Assembly (NCBI GenBank): GCA_020845755.1
Contig: JADLFE010000020.1
Coordinates: forward strand, 1-64,000
DNA length: 64,000 nucleotides
Reading direction: 5' to 3'
Source: Phycisphaerales bacterium
GTDB lineage: Bacteria > Planctomycetota > Phycisphaerae > Phycisphaerales > UBA1924
A program made the translations under genes and the position numbers. Below the pieces are notes generated by a model, which worked only from the letters and a program-made list of their open reading frames with translations, made no database searches and was not told the origin of the DNA. This document shows positions 10,868-19,675 of this stretch, piece after piece. Every line of letters begins with the position of its first letter. Positions within the stretch are counted from its first letter, which is position 1.

Positions 10868-11419
10868 ATGATCGTCAACCCCCGGACAACAGCGGACGAA
10901 TTCCTGCATGAGACGCGATGGTCACTCGATGGCCCCGCCGATCGCGGAAGGTTTGCCGAGGCTTTCAACTACATGCTGAAGAACGTCCCGATCACGGTCC
11001 TCAACCGCCCCGACAACAGCAGTCCGTGGACTCCGAGAACACACATGCGGACCAAGCTGGTCTCGTGGCTGCAGGGAATCCAATTTTCTTCGCCTGTCAA
11101 CGCGCACGAGCATGTAAGCAAGGGAACCGTGCTCAAGCAGTTTCGCTCCATCTCCGATCCACCCGGGATGCGGGGCAATTGGTACACGCTGGTTCGTTCA
11201 CAGCTCAAGTTCATGGCGTTGCCCGCGGATGAGTACCGCACGGACTTCTATCTCGCAACCTCAGACTTCCGCTGTCTCTTCTCGCACATCAGCGACGCCT
11301 ACGCGGGCTGGAGGGACACGCCCCATCCCTACCGATTCGGCGGTGCAGTTCAGTACTTCATCTATGGCAATGGACCTGCTGCGTCGGCCCTGATTCCGGC
11401 CAAGCCCGACGGGCAATAG
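10868..11419 (+). CDS. hypothetical soluble protein
   Basis: A 183-residue protein of no family I recognise. It lacks a signal peptide and membrane segments and is rich in aromatic residues in its second half. The start is the ATG at 10868 because ggaggtgg lies 8-15 bases upstream; a longer in-frame reading back to 10610 has no comparable site. Base use is less GC-extreme than its neighbours, with more A/T at third positions, which is compatible with more recent acquisition. It stands alone between dnaK and the kinase gene. Confidence 0.6.
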   Translation: MIVNPRTTADEFLHETRWSLDGPADRGRFAEAFNYMLKNVPITVLNRPDNSSPWTPRTHMRTKLVSWLQGIQFSSPVNAHEHVSKGTVLKQFRSISDPPGMRGNWYTLVRSQLKFMALPADEYRTDFYLATSDFRCLFSHISDAYAGWRDTPHPYRFGGAVQYFIYGNGPAASALIPAKPDGQ

Positions 11420-11714
11420 GCCACCACCCGCCGTGTCTGCTCAAGCCCAGTTCGCGCTTCATCCTGCGATGTCGCACGCCGAACTTCACGAATCCGCGAG
11501 GAAACTCCGGGCGGGCGCGTCACCTGCGGAAGAGAGCAGAATCCAGGAGCCGACGGCGACCGCTGAGCCACCCAAGGCAGCCAACCCAGCCACCCGCGCG
11601 AGCCTCGCTTTCATCGCCCCGTTCGGGACCTCCTCGTCGCGTTTGATTCGAGTCGAGCGGTTGCGCGATCATCCGCTATGCCGCCCCGCGATCCGGTCGC
11701 GTTACGATTGATCC

Positions 11715-14630
11715 GTGACCACACACCCGACCCAGCCCGGGCCAGACAACGCCAGCAATCGCGGGCACGACGCGCGCCGCGAGCCTGATCTGTCCCAGGC
11801 AAGTTCGCCCATGGCCGATCCGCCGAGCGCCGATTCGACGAGCGCGAGTTCGCCGAACACCATCACGTCACTCACGCCGCAGGACCACGACGCGGTCCCC
11901 ACTCGCTCCATAGTCTCGGGCGCCGAAGGCTCGCGCGCCGGGTCATCAAACGCCCCTTCATCTCCCGCCAGCTCGCCGCGCGCCCCCGGCCCCACGCCGT
12001 TCGGGAGCGCCATGAGCCCCACCGCCTCGCGCGCCATCGGGCCCGCCGCCGGCGACATGATCGGGCCCTACCGCATCCTCGAAACGATCGGCGAGGGCGG
12101 TTTCGGCATGGTCTATCTCGCCGAGCAGCGCGAGCCCGTGCGCCGGCGCGTCGCGCTCAAGGTCTTGAAGGCCGGGATGGACAGCACCGAGGTCGTCGCA
12201 CGCTTCCAGGGCGAGCGCCAGGCGCTGGCCCTCATGGACCACCCCAACATCGCCAAGGTCTTCGACGCGGGCATGACCGACCTCGGCCGCCCGTACTTCG
12301 TGATGGAGCATGTGCCCGGCGTGCCGATGACGCACTTCTGCGACCAGCACCGACTTTCGATCGTGGATCGACTGCGCCTTTTCGCGGATGTCTGCCGCGC
12401 CGTGCAGCACGCGCACCACAAGGGCGTGATCCACCGCGACCTCAAGCCCTCGAACATCTTGGTCTCACGCGTCGACGAGAAACTCGTGCCCAAGGTGATC
12501 GACTTCGGCATCGCCAAGGCCGTCACGCAGCGCCTCTCCGACGCGACGGTCTACACCGCCATCGGGCGCATGATGGGCACGCCCGACTACATGTCGCCCG
12601 AGCAGGCCGGCACCGGCGCCGAGGACATCGACACCCGCAGCGATATCTACTCGCTCGGCGTCATCCTCTACCAACTCATCACCGGCTGGCTCCCCTTCGA
12701 AGCCAACACGCTCCGCACCGCGGCCTATGAAGAGATCCAGCGCATCATCCGCGAGGTCGACCCGCCGCGCCCCAGCGACCGACTCTCGCAGATGGACGCC
12801 AAGGGCGAGAGCGACTCCACCGCCGCCTCATCGCTCGGCCACGTCGCCAAGGTCCGCAACACCGACGCCGGCTCGCTGCGTAAATCCGTCCGCGGCGATC
12901 TCGACTGGATCACCATGAAGGCGATGGAGAAGGACCGCGCCCGCCGCTACGACTCCGCCAGCGCCCTGGCCCAGGACGTCGAGCGCTTCCTCGCCAGCGA
13001 ACCCGTCACCGCCGGCCCGCCCAGCGCGTCGTACAAGATCGGGAAGTTTGTCAAGCGAAACCGCGTCGCCGTCGCGTTCTGGAGCGCGATCGCCGTACTC
13101 GTCGCCGGCGGCACGGTCGCCTTCGCGATCCGCGAGAACATCCAGAAGAACGAACTCGACCGCAAGAACACCGAACTCGATCGCCAGAAGACGGCCCTCG
13201 AACAACGCGAGAAGGACCTCACGCAGGTCACGCAGTTCCAGTCCGCGATGCTCGGCGGTATCGACGCCGAACTGGCCGGCAAGCGATTGCTCGCGCGCCT
13301 GGCCCGCGACCTCGAAGAAGCCCAGAAACAGGCCGCGGGTGAGAACGCGTCGAGCGACCCCAAGCCCGACCCCGGCTCCATCGCCCGCTCCCTCACCAGC
13401 GTCAACGGCACGGACGTCGCACTCGACTTCATCGACCAGACCATCCTCGCGCCGGCCTCCACCGCGATCGACCAGCAGTTCAAGGACCAGCCCGTCATCG
13501 ATTCCATGCTCCGCCAGACGCTCGGCGAGACCTACGCACGCCTCGGCCTGCTCGAAAAATCACTCCCCTACTTCCAGCGCACGCTCACGCTCCGCAAGCA
13601 GACGCTCGGGCCCGATCACCCCGAGACCATCAACGCGATAGGAAACTACGGCTACATCATGCACGCGCTCGGCAAGTTCGACCAGGCCGGGAACTACTAC
13701 GCCGAAGCCGTATCTCGCCTCGAGAAAACACGCGGGCCCGAAGCGCTCGAACTCGCGCCGCACCTCAGCAACCTCGCCATGCTCCGCGCTGACATGGGCA
13801 AGCCCAAGGACTCCATCCCCCTCCACGAGCGCGCCCTGGCGATCCAGACCAAGGCCCGCGGCCCGGAGGACCCCGACGCGCTCCTCTTCGAGAACAACCT
13901 CGGCGGCGCGCTCGAAGCCATCGGCGACAACGCCGGCGCGGAAAAGCACTATCGCCACTACCTCGACACCACCCTGCGCACGCAGGGCGAGGATAATCTC
14001 GACGCGCTCACCGCGATGAACAACCTCGCCGGCGTGCTGGAATCACAGGGCAAAGCCAAGGAAGCCGAGGAGATGTACCGGCGCTCGCTGGAGCGCCGCA
14101 AGAAACTCCTGGGCACTACGCACCCCTCGACGCTCCTGGCGGTCAACAACCTCGCGTACCTGCTCAACCGCACCGAGCGAGCCAGCGAGGCCGCCGAACT
14201 CACCGCCGAGGCGCTCGCGGCTGCGAAGGAGGGCCTGGGCGATGATCACCCGCGCACGCTCACGCTCCATCACAACCACGCCGAGGCGCTCCGCCGCGCC
14301 GGACAGGCCGCCGACGCCGAGCAGGAGTTCCGTCAAACGCTCGACACGCGAACCCGCGTGCTGGGCGAGGCCCACGCCGACACGCTCGCGACCCGCATGA
14401 GCCGGGCCCTCACGCTCCGCGACCTCGGGCGCGTCAAAGATTCGGCCGGGGAACTCGACGTGGCCTACGTCCTCGCCAAGGCTAATCTCGATCCCAACGT
14501 GCCGCTCGTGGACGCGATCCGCAAGTCGCTGCGCGAGGTGTACGAGCGGCTCGACAAGGACGAGCCCAACCGCGGCTGGGGCGAGAAGGCGGCCGCGCTC
14601 GGCGAGGCAGACCCAAAGCCCTCGAAGTAG
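11715..14630 (+). CDS. membrane Ser/Thr protein kinase with TPR repeats
   Basis: Hanks-type kinase of the planctomycete/PknB class. A disordered N-terminus (residues 1-114) precedes the kinase domain: glycine loop GEGGFG 126-131, ATP-binding Lys149, HRDLKPSN with catalytic Asp242, and DFG 263-265, all intact. A membrane segment follows at about 450-470 (AFWSAIAVLVAGGTVAFAI), then a Lys/Glu coiled coil. From about 585 to 930 there are kinesin-light-chain-type TPR repeats (for example NAIGNYGYIMHALGKFDQAG). This suggests a cytosolic kinase coupled to an external or periplasmic TPR sensor. The start codon is GTG. Ligand and targets are unknown; no phosphatase is adjacent. Confidence 0.92.
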   Translation: MTTHPTQPGPDNASNRGHDARREPDLSQASSPMADPPSADSTSASSPNTITSLTPQDHDAVPTRSIVSGAEGSRAGSSNAPSSPASSPRAPGPTPFGSAMSPTASRAIGPAAGDMIGPYRILETIGEGGFGMVYLAEQREPVRRRVALKVLKAGMDSTEVVARFQGERQALALMDHPNIAKVFDAGMTDLGRPYFVMEHVPGVPMTHFCDQHRLSIVDRLRLFADVCRAVQHAHHKGVIHRDLKPSNILVSRVDEKLVPKVIDFGIAKAVTQRLSDATVYTAIGRMMGTPDYMSPEQAGTGAEDIDTRSDIYSLGVILYQLITGWLPFEANTLRTAAYEEIQRIIREVDPPRPSDRLSQMDAKGESDSTAASSLGHVAKVRNTDAGSLRKSVRGDLDWITMKAMEKDRARRYDSASALAQDVERFLASEPVTAGPPSASYKIGKFVKRNRVAVAFWSAIAVLVAGGTVAFAIRENIQKNELDRKNTELDRQKTALEQREKDLTQVTQFQSAMLGGIDAELAGKRLLARLARDLEEAQKQAAGENASSDPKPDPGSIARSLTSVNGTDVALDFIDQTILAPASTAIDQQFKDQPVIDSMLRQTLGETYARLGLLEKSLPYFQRTLTLRKQTLGPDHPETINAIGNYGYIMHALGKFDQAGNYYAEAVSRLEKTRGPEALELAPHLSNLAMLRADMGKPKDSIPLHERALAIQTKARGPEDPDALLFENNLGGALEAIGDNAGAEKHYRHYLDTTLRTQGEDNLDALTAMNNLAGVLESQGKAKEAEEMYRRSLERRKKLLGTTHPSTLLAVNNLAYLLNRTERASEAAELTAEALAAAKEGLGDDHPRTLTLHHNHAEALRRAGQAADAEQEFRQTLDTRTRVLGEAHADTLATRMSRALTLRDLGRVKDSAGELDVAYVLAKANLDPNVPLVDAIRKSLREVYERLDKDEPNRGWGEKAAALGEADPKPSK

Positions 14631-14707
14631 GCCCTCCAGATTCGTTCCGAGTGCTCCGCTCATCGTCGGCTTGGGAACCGCGCGTGCTCTTGACCAAGCG
14701 GGCATGA

Positions 14708-15778
14708 TCAATACGAGTAGTTCGCGTTGGGGTCCGTGCCGCCGATGTTCGCGCCGCCGCTGTTGCCCAGCACCGCGCCGCCCGACAATCCGGCGACGAA
14801 AACGCCGTAACTGCCGGAGGCAAGATCAAAGTTGGTGGTGTTACTCGACGCGGTATTACGCAGGAAGATGCTCCCGGCCGAGTCCGCGTCCAAGCCGCGG
14901 GCGTTGTTGGTTACGTTGTTGTCTTCGATGCGGCTGTCAGTGCCCACCACGTGAATGCCGGCCTGGCTATTTCCGTTCGCGATACATCCCACAACCCTCG
15001 AGCGGTAGCCGACGTCGATCCCATCGCCGTGGTTGTAGTTCACTGTGCAGTTGATGATGGTGCAGTCACCGCCGGCAGCGCGGATGCCGTCGCTCAGGCA
15101 GTTGTTGACCACGCAATCGGTGACCGTGCAGGTGTCGGCGAAGTAAATGCCCGCGCTGGTTGAATCGCCGCCCTGAACGTGGCAGCCTTGGATGAGCGTG
15201 CAGCACTGCGTTCCAATCCCGGCCAAATTCAGCGAGACCAGGCCCGGCGCGTCGACCGTGCAATTGCGGATCACGCTGTTGTACAGCACATAGATCCCAT
15301 AGTCTCCTCCCACGTCAATGATCGTGAGATCCTCGATCAGGCAGCCCCGAGCCTGATCCAACACCACCCCGCCCTGACTCCAGCCGCACAGCCTTCCGTT
15401 TCGAACGCTGATTCCAGACAGAGACCCCGAATCGACGATCGCGCCGTACGCGGAGGTACTTCCGATCAACTCGAATCCGTTGAGGTCGATCGTCACGTCA
15501 CTGGCGGAGATCTTGATCCCGTTCAGCGCCGTCGAGACGTTGATGTTCCCGGTGAGGTAGTATGAACCTGCCTGCGAGATCACGAACTTGGACGTCGCAT
15601 CGCCCGGCGTGTTCGTCGCGTTGATCGCGATCCGCGGCTCAACCTCGCTCAGCGTCTTGTACGTCGAACTCACCGCGCCCGCCGGCGGATTCAGCGGCCC
15701 GGCCACCACCACCCACGCCGCAGCGCCAACCGCAAGCGACACCAACGCGACACGACGAGCAATGCCAAAGCCATTCAT
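14708..15778 (-). CDS. secreted right-handed beta-helix repeat protein
   Basis: A 356-residue exported protein. A signal peptide (ALVSLAVGAAAWVVVAG) is followed by a parallel beta-helix of the pectate-lyase/NosD type, with repeated short rungs such as NSVIRNCTVDAPG, DTCTVTDCVVNNC and GDCTIINCTVNYN. Several rungs carry Cys at equivalent positions. No catalytic residues can be assigned, so it may be a surface or carbohydrate-binding protein rather than a lyase. The start at 15778 is set by gggagga upstream; a more distal ATG exists. Convergent with the kinase gene. Confidence 0.78.
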   Translation of the reverse strand: MNGFGIARRVALVSLAVGAAAWVVVAGPLNPPAGAVSSTYKTLSEVEPRIAINATNTPGDATSKFVISQAGSYYLTGNINVSTALNGIKISASDVTIDLNGFELIGSTSAYGAIVDSGSLSGISVRNGRLCGWSQGGVVLDQARGCLIEDLTIIDVGGDYGIYVLYNSVIRNCTVDAPGLVSLNLAGIGTQCCTLIQGCHVQGGDSTSAGIYFADTCTVTDCVVNNCLSDGIRAAGGDCTIINCTVNYNHGDGIDVGYRSRVVGCIANGNSQAGIHVVGTDSRIEDNNVTNNARGLDADSAGSIFLRNTASSNTTNFDLASGSYGVFVAGLSGGAVLGNSGGANIGGTDPNANYSY

Positions 15779-15901
15779 CGAGATTCCTCCCAAGTCGCTC
15801 CACAATACCAGTTCCGACTCGATTCACCAACACGACTTCGCCGCGGCCTCGTCCGATATCAACCCCGCCGCGGGCCCCATCGCGCCCCATATCCTCCGAA
15901 C

Positions 15902-16768
15902 ATGATCCGCCGTCGCGCCGAGAGCAATGGCACTTGCAAGCGCACCGCCCGCAAGATCGCAGCCTCCGTCGGCCTCCCGCCGGCGCTTGTGCCGTTTATC
16001 GTCCGCGTCTTCGCCGGGATGGAATCCCTCGGAAGTTCGCCCCGCGTGATCGCCTCTCTCCTCGACAAGCACGCAACGCAACGCGCGCTCGCCCACTCGT
16101 CGCGGCCCGGGCCGCCACCCGCACCCCGCCGCTCGCGCCAACGCCCCCTTCGCGTCCTCGACCTGGCCTGCGGCAAGGGAGACCTCGCCATCTCCCTCGC
16201 ACGCCGCTTCGCCTGGCGCGTGCTCGCCATCGATGCCTGTACGCTATTCATCGATCACGCGAACAAACGCGCCGCTCGCCTTGGCGTCCACAGCCTTTGC
16301 GAGTTCCGCGCCGCCGACATCACCCGCGCGATGCGCCCACGCCGCGGAATCCTGGCACGCGTGCCAGCCTTCGACATCGCGATGATGATCGGCCTGTGGG
16401 GCGTGGAGCAGGCCGCCCCACTCCTCTCACGCCTCGTCCGCCCGGGCGGTCTGTACATCATCGACGACGCGTTCGCGATCAACGACCGCGTCGCACGCAA
16501 TCTCAACGCCGCCACACTCACCGATGCCCAGCAGCTCGTCCGCGCAAACGGCGACGACGTGCTCCACGCCGCCCTGCTCCCGCTCCGCTCAGTCCGCTCG
16601 GCCAACGCGCGCATCCTCGCGCGCCTCTCGCGAAACGCGCGCACCCTCGCCCGCGAGCGTCCGCCACTCCGCCCCACCCTGGCCGAGTTCCTCAAGCGCC
16701 AGCGCACCGCCTCGCGCATGCTCGAGCGCGACCTTCGCCCCGGGCTGATCCTCGCACGCCGCGCCTGA
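15902..16768 (+). CDS. class I SAM-dependent methyltransferase
   Basis: 288 residues with a Rossmann methyltransferase core. Motif I VLDLACGKGDLAI lies at about residues 84-96, followed by an acidic post-I residue (VLAIDAC), the motif II region DIAMMIGLWGVEQ, and LVRPGGLYIIDDAF (motif III). The first 80 residues and the C-terminal 90 are Arg/Ala-rich. Substrate unknown. It lies 73 bases upstream of mqnE on the same strand. A link to menaquinone methylation is tempting but not supported: MenG/UbiE signatures are absent. Confidence 0.75.
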   Translation: MIRRRAESNGTCKRTARKIAASVGLPPALVPFIVRVFAGMESLGSSPRVIASLLDKHATQRALAHSSRPGPPPAPRRSRQRPLRVLDLACGKGDLAISLARRFAWRVLAIDACTLFIDHANKRAARLGVHSLCEFRAADITRAMRPRRGILARVPAFDIAMMIGLWGVEQAAPLLSRLVRPGGLYIIDDAFAINDRVARNLNAATLTDAQQLVRANGDDVLHAALLPLRSVRSANARILARLSRNARTLARERPPLRPTLAEFLKRQRTASRMLERDLRPGLILARRA

Positions 16769-16841
16769 TGCTCACGGATCGCCAATCACCACACGCCTGC
16801 GCGTCTTCCATTCAAGCCTATTTCGCACCTTTCAATCTGTC

Positions 16842-18416
16842 ATGAAACTTCATCCGCCCGCCGCCTACCCTTCCCGCATGACCATCGCCCCGCCCCGCGC
16901 CCTTGATCCCCGCGCCTCCTCCGACCCCGCCTCCCTCGTCGTCGACCCCGCCCTTGCCCCCATCGCGCACAAACTCGCGCTCGGACAGCGCCTCTCCCTC
17001 GCCGACGGCGAGATCCTCTTCACCACCTCCGATCTCCACGCCGTGCTCGCCCTCGCCGATTTCGTCCGCCGGCGCCTGCACGGAAGCGCCGCGTACTACA
17101 ACATCAACCGGCACCTCAACTACTCCAACGTCTGCGCACTCTCCTGCAAGTTCTGCGACTTCTTCGCCAAGAAGGACGACCCCAAGGCCTACACCCGCGA
17201 CATGGACTACATCCGCGAGCAGGTGCGCCTCGCCGTCGATTCCGGCGCGACCGAGATGCACTCCGTCGGCGGGCTGCACCCCTCCCTGCCGTTCTCCTAC
17301 TACACCGATCTGGTCTCCACCATCCGCGACGAAGCACGAAAGCTCGGGAGCGAACTGCACGTCAAGGCGTTCACCGCCGTCGAAATCGTCCACCTGGCCA
17401 AGATCGCCAAGGTCTACAAGGGCGCGAGCGCGCCCGGCGAGGAAGGACGCGCCGCACGGCGCGAGGGCATCCGCCACGTCCTACGCGAACTGAAAAACGC
17501 CGGCCTGGGTTCGCTCCCCGGCGGCGGCGCGGAGGTCTTCGACGATCGCGTCCACGACGAGGCATACAAGGGCAAGATCCGCTCTGACGTGTGGCTCGAT
17601 GTTCACCGCGAGGCCCACGGCATGGGCCTCAACACCAATGCGACCATCCTCTACGGGCACATCGAATCGCGCCGCGATCGCCTCGTCCACATGGAAATGC
17701 TCCGGCGCGAGCAGGACCGCGCCCTCGCGAAGATGGGATACGCGGGGAGTCACGAGTCACAGCGTCACGACGCGGGGAACGCAACGCACGAATCGCTCAA
17801 TCCTGATGAACGCGGCACGCGGGATCCGGCATTCGGTATTCGTGATGACGACGACGCGCTGACACGCAGCGAGGGCGGGCACCTTGGCTATCGCGCCGAA
17901 GACTCCGATTCGCCCGCCATCACACTGACACGCCCAGGCACGCCACTCCCCGAACACATCGCCTTTGGCCCCACTTCTTCCTCTTCCCCGAGTGCCCAGG
18001 GCCCTGGGCCGCGCGCCTCTCTTGGATACTACCAGACCATCATCCCGCTCCCGTTCGTCCCCGACGGCTGCGAGATCGAGCACCTGCCTGGACCCAGCGG
18101 CCTGGAAAACATCCGCACCCTCGCCGTCGCACGCCTCATGCTCGACAACTTCCCGCACGTCAAGGCCTTCTGGATCATGCAGACATTGCCGATGGCCCAG
18201 CTCATGCTGCAATCCGGGGCCGACGACATCGACGGCACGGTGGTCTGGTACGACATCACCAAGGTGAACCACGGCGATTCGTCCGCGGCGACGCACCAGG
18301 AAGTCACGCCGTGGACGCTGCAGAAAGCGATCCGCGAAGCCGGCTTCGACCCGATCGAGCGCGACACGCTCTACCGGCGCGTCAAACGCGACGGCAAGAG
18401 GTGGTGGGTGGAGTAG
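16842..18416 (+). CDS. mqnE: aminodeoxyfutalosine synthase with a repeat-derived insert
   Basis: Radical SAM enzyme of the futalosine route to menaquinone. It joins 3-enolpyruvyl-benzoate to SAM to give aminodeoxyfutalosine. The radical SAM motif CALSCKFC sits after YYNINRHLNYSNV. TEMHSVGGLHPSLPFSYY, VKAFTAVEIVHLAKI, GSLPGGGAEVF and TNATILYGHIE follow, all typical of MqnE. The last 130 residues (YYQTIIPLPFVP..., GADDIDGTVVW) are also canonical. Between them, about residues 298-393 (bases 17734-18021) form a low-complexity stretch absent from the family and built partly from 7-bp repeats; the frame is preserved. 524 residues versus roughly 370-390 usual. An alternative start is the ATG at 16878. 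Confidence 0.9.
   Translation: MKLHPPAAYPSRMTIAPPRALDPRASSDPASLVVDPALAPIAHKLALGQRLSLADGEILFTTSDLHAVLALADFVRRRLHGSAAYYNINRHLNYSNVCALSCKFCDFFAKKDDPKAYTRDMDYIREQVRLAVDSGATEMHSVGGLHPSLPFSYYTDLVSTIRDEARKLGSELHVKAFTAVEIVHLAKIAKVYKGASAPGEEGRAARREGIRHVLRELKNAGLGSLPGGGAEVFDDRVHDEAYKGKIRSDVWLDVHREAHGMGLNTNATILYGHIESRRDRLVHMEMLRREQDRALAKMGYAGSHESQRHDAGNATHESLNPDERGTRDPAFGIRDDDDALTRSEGGHLGYRAEDSDSPAITLTRPGTPLPEHIAFGPTSSSSPSAQGPGPRASLGYYQTIIPLPFVPDGCEIEHLPGPSGLENIRTLAVARLMLDNFPHVKAFWIMQTLPMAQLMLQSGADDIDGTVVWYDITKVNHGDSSAATHQEVTPWTLQKAIREAGFDPIERDTLYRRVKRDGKRWWVE
17744..17847 (+). repeat. degenerate 7-bp repeat tracts inside mqnE
   Basis: Two heptad tracts within coding sequence: GAGTCAC twice in tandem (17747-17760) followed by a GCGTCAC variant, and GGCATTC-GGTATTC-GTGATGA at 17828-17848. 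The second is almost identical to the intergenic tract at 38361-38396 read on the opposite strand. Confidence 0.75.
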
Positions 18417-18486
18417 TAGTCGATCGCGTACTGATACCCGAGTGCCCGAGACATGTCACTTGGTCGAGTTGGTGAGGGAGCATCCC

Positions 18487-18711
18487 GTGAGCACGGACCA
18501 AGCGCCCAACGTAGAGAACATCGAGGCCGCGTTGAGGGAATTGCAGTACGACCGATCGTGGATCGAGTCGGGCATGATCAGCGTCGAGAATCTGCTGAGG
18601 CAGCACGCGGATTTCGGGAAGACCGCCTACGCATCGAGCCCGGAACATCTGCGCCTGCGTGCCTTTGCGGCGCAGCGGCTTAGCCAACGCAACCGGCGTG
18701 GTTCTGAGTGA
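18487..18711 (+). CDS. small hypothetical protein
   Basis: A 74-residue, acidic-to-neutral, helical protein (NIEAALRELQYDRSWIESG, then HLRLRAFAAQRLSQRN). Not recognised. I take the GTG at 18487 as start because gaggga lies 7-12 bases upstream; an ATG at 18442 would add 15 residues. It begins 70 bases after mqnE and its last 32 bases overlap the 3' end of the opposite-strand gene at 18680. Confidence 0.55.
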   Translation: MSTDQAPNVENIEAALRELQYDRSWIESGMISVENLLRQHADFGKTAYASSPEHLRLRAFAAQRLSQRNRRGSE

Positions 18712-19174
18712 CGTGGGCGGGGCCGCACTCGGGGCACCACGGGCGCGTGTTGCCGGCGCGGAGGAGCGGATAGGCGCAGGTGGGGCAGAGGCGCGGGTCG
18801 AATCGGGAGAGGGCAAGGGTGTGGTGCTGGGCCTCGAGCAGCGCGGCACGGACAGCGCGCCAGAGCGTGAACGCGCCGGCGGCAAGAGCGAGCAGCGCGA
18901 CGAGGATGCGAACGGGGACGGGTGCGCCTTCGCCGTAGATCGCGGCGACGCCGATCGCGCCGGCGTAGAGCCAGCACGCGAGCACGGCTGGGAGGCGGGG
19001 CAGGAGTTCTCCCACGAACGCGAGCATCATGTGCAGATCGGTACGAGGCGGGGCGGGGGAGAGGTCGCGGGCTGGTCGTTCGGCGGGCCGAATGAGGTGT
19101 GGGCTGCTTGGCCCGATGAACCCGAACATGGCCCGTTTCAGGCGCGAGGTGCAAGAATTGCAGGTCCAAGGCAT
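18680..19174 (-). CDS. membrane protein with two zinc-knuckle motifs
   Basis: A 164-residue protein with an N-terminal CxxC (WTCNSC), two predicted membrane helices (AVLACWLYAGAIGVAAIYG and VPVRILVALLALAAGAFTLW), and a C-terminal zinc-ribbon CPTCAYPLLRAG...WCPECG. A CxxC near each end suggests metal-binding tails on the same side of the membrane. The start at 19174 keeps the N-terminal CxxC; its ribosome site is weak and a longer frame extends to 19315. Function unknown. Compare the separate membrane/zinc-ribbon gene at 35178. Confidence 0.6.
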   Translation of the reverse strand: MPWTCNSCTSRLKRAMFGFIGPSSPHLIRPAERPARDLSPAPPRTDLHMMLAFVGELLPRLPAVLACWLYAGAIGVAAIYGEGAPVPVRILVALLALAAGAFTLWRAVRAALLEAQHHTLALSRFDPRLCPTCAYPLLRAGNTRPWCPECGPAHVTQNHAGCVG

Positions 19175-19313
19175 GCTGGAAGGGCCTTGTCTGGGTGCGT
19201 TGTCAAGAAATCTTGTGTGGCAGGTGGCAAACGCGGAAAGTTGAGGCACATTTGGAATGTCTGTGCCGTTGGCAGGGTTTATGCCGACGGGGTGGACGGC
19301 TGGAGTAGGCACC

Positions 19314-19412
19314 ATGAAGGTTTCGAACTGGCTGCGTTGGAGTGTGCTGGCGATCCTGATGCCGTTCCATCACGCCGAGGCGGACATCGTCGAACTTGAT
19401 CTGGACGAGTGA
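19314..19412 (+). CDS. candidate 32-residue secreted or membrane peptide
   Basis: A short frame: charged/polar start MKVSN, hydrophobic core WLRWSVLAILMPF, then HHAEADIVELDLDE before the stop. The hydrophobic core plus AEA resembles a signal peptide with a ten-residue acidic mature part. It is followed 29 bases later by a strong terminator, so the region forms a compact transcription unit. Not recognised as a known peptide; coding status is inferred only from layout. Confidence 0.4.
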   Translation: MKVSNWLRWSVLAILMPFHHAEADIVELDLDE

Positions 19413-19441
19413 TCGGATTGGAAAAGACAACTCTTCTCGTG

Positions 19442-19475
19442 CGGGCCATCCCGGGGGGTGGCCCGTGTTGTTTTT
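19442..19475 (+). terminator. rho-independent terminator
   Basis: A 9-bp GC-rich stem (CGGGCCATC 19442-19450 with GGTGGCCCG 19457-19465, one G-T pair) followed by TGTTGTTTTT. It closes the unit containing the 32-residue frame, upstream of pheT. Confidence 0.8.
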
Positions 19476-19675
19476 GGCTCATACGCAACCAGAGCGGTCT
19501 CTCAGCGCACGCTGGCGGATGATGGTGGCTGTTGACCGGACGTCACCGCTTCGAACGCGGTGGTGCTTCGCATCGTGCCCGGGCCGAAGCGCCCGCGCTC
19601 TTGACCACCCGATCGCCGCCCGAGCGGGATCGCCGCCACCGCTGTTTCGGTGCGTGCCCCCTACCCTTTCCCCCT

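Noticed and set aside
11500..11560. RNase P-like words (GAGGAAACTCCGGGC)
   Set aside because: One consensus word with a mismatch; no other RNase P RNA helices or the ACAGAAA-type 3' motif follow, and the gap is too short.
11433..11711. Open frame of 92 codons before the kinase gene
   Set aside because: GTG start without a ribosome site, compositionally like high-GC non-coding sequence, no recognisable fold.
14043..14711. Long minus-strand frames opposite the kinase, dnaK and groEL genes
   Set aside because: They are antisense shadows typical of high-GC coding sequence, with Arg/Val/Leu-biased composition and no family signatures.
15902..16768. Menaquinone methyltransferase (MenG/UbiE) by position next to mqnE
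   Set aside because: Only the generic SAM motif is present; UbiE signature blocks are absent.
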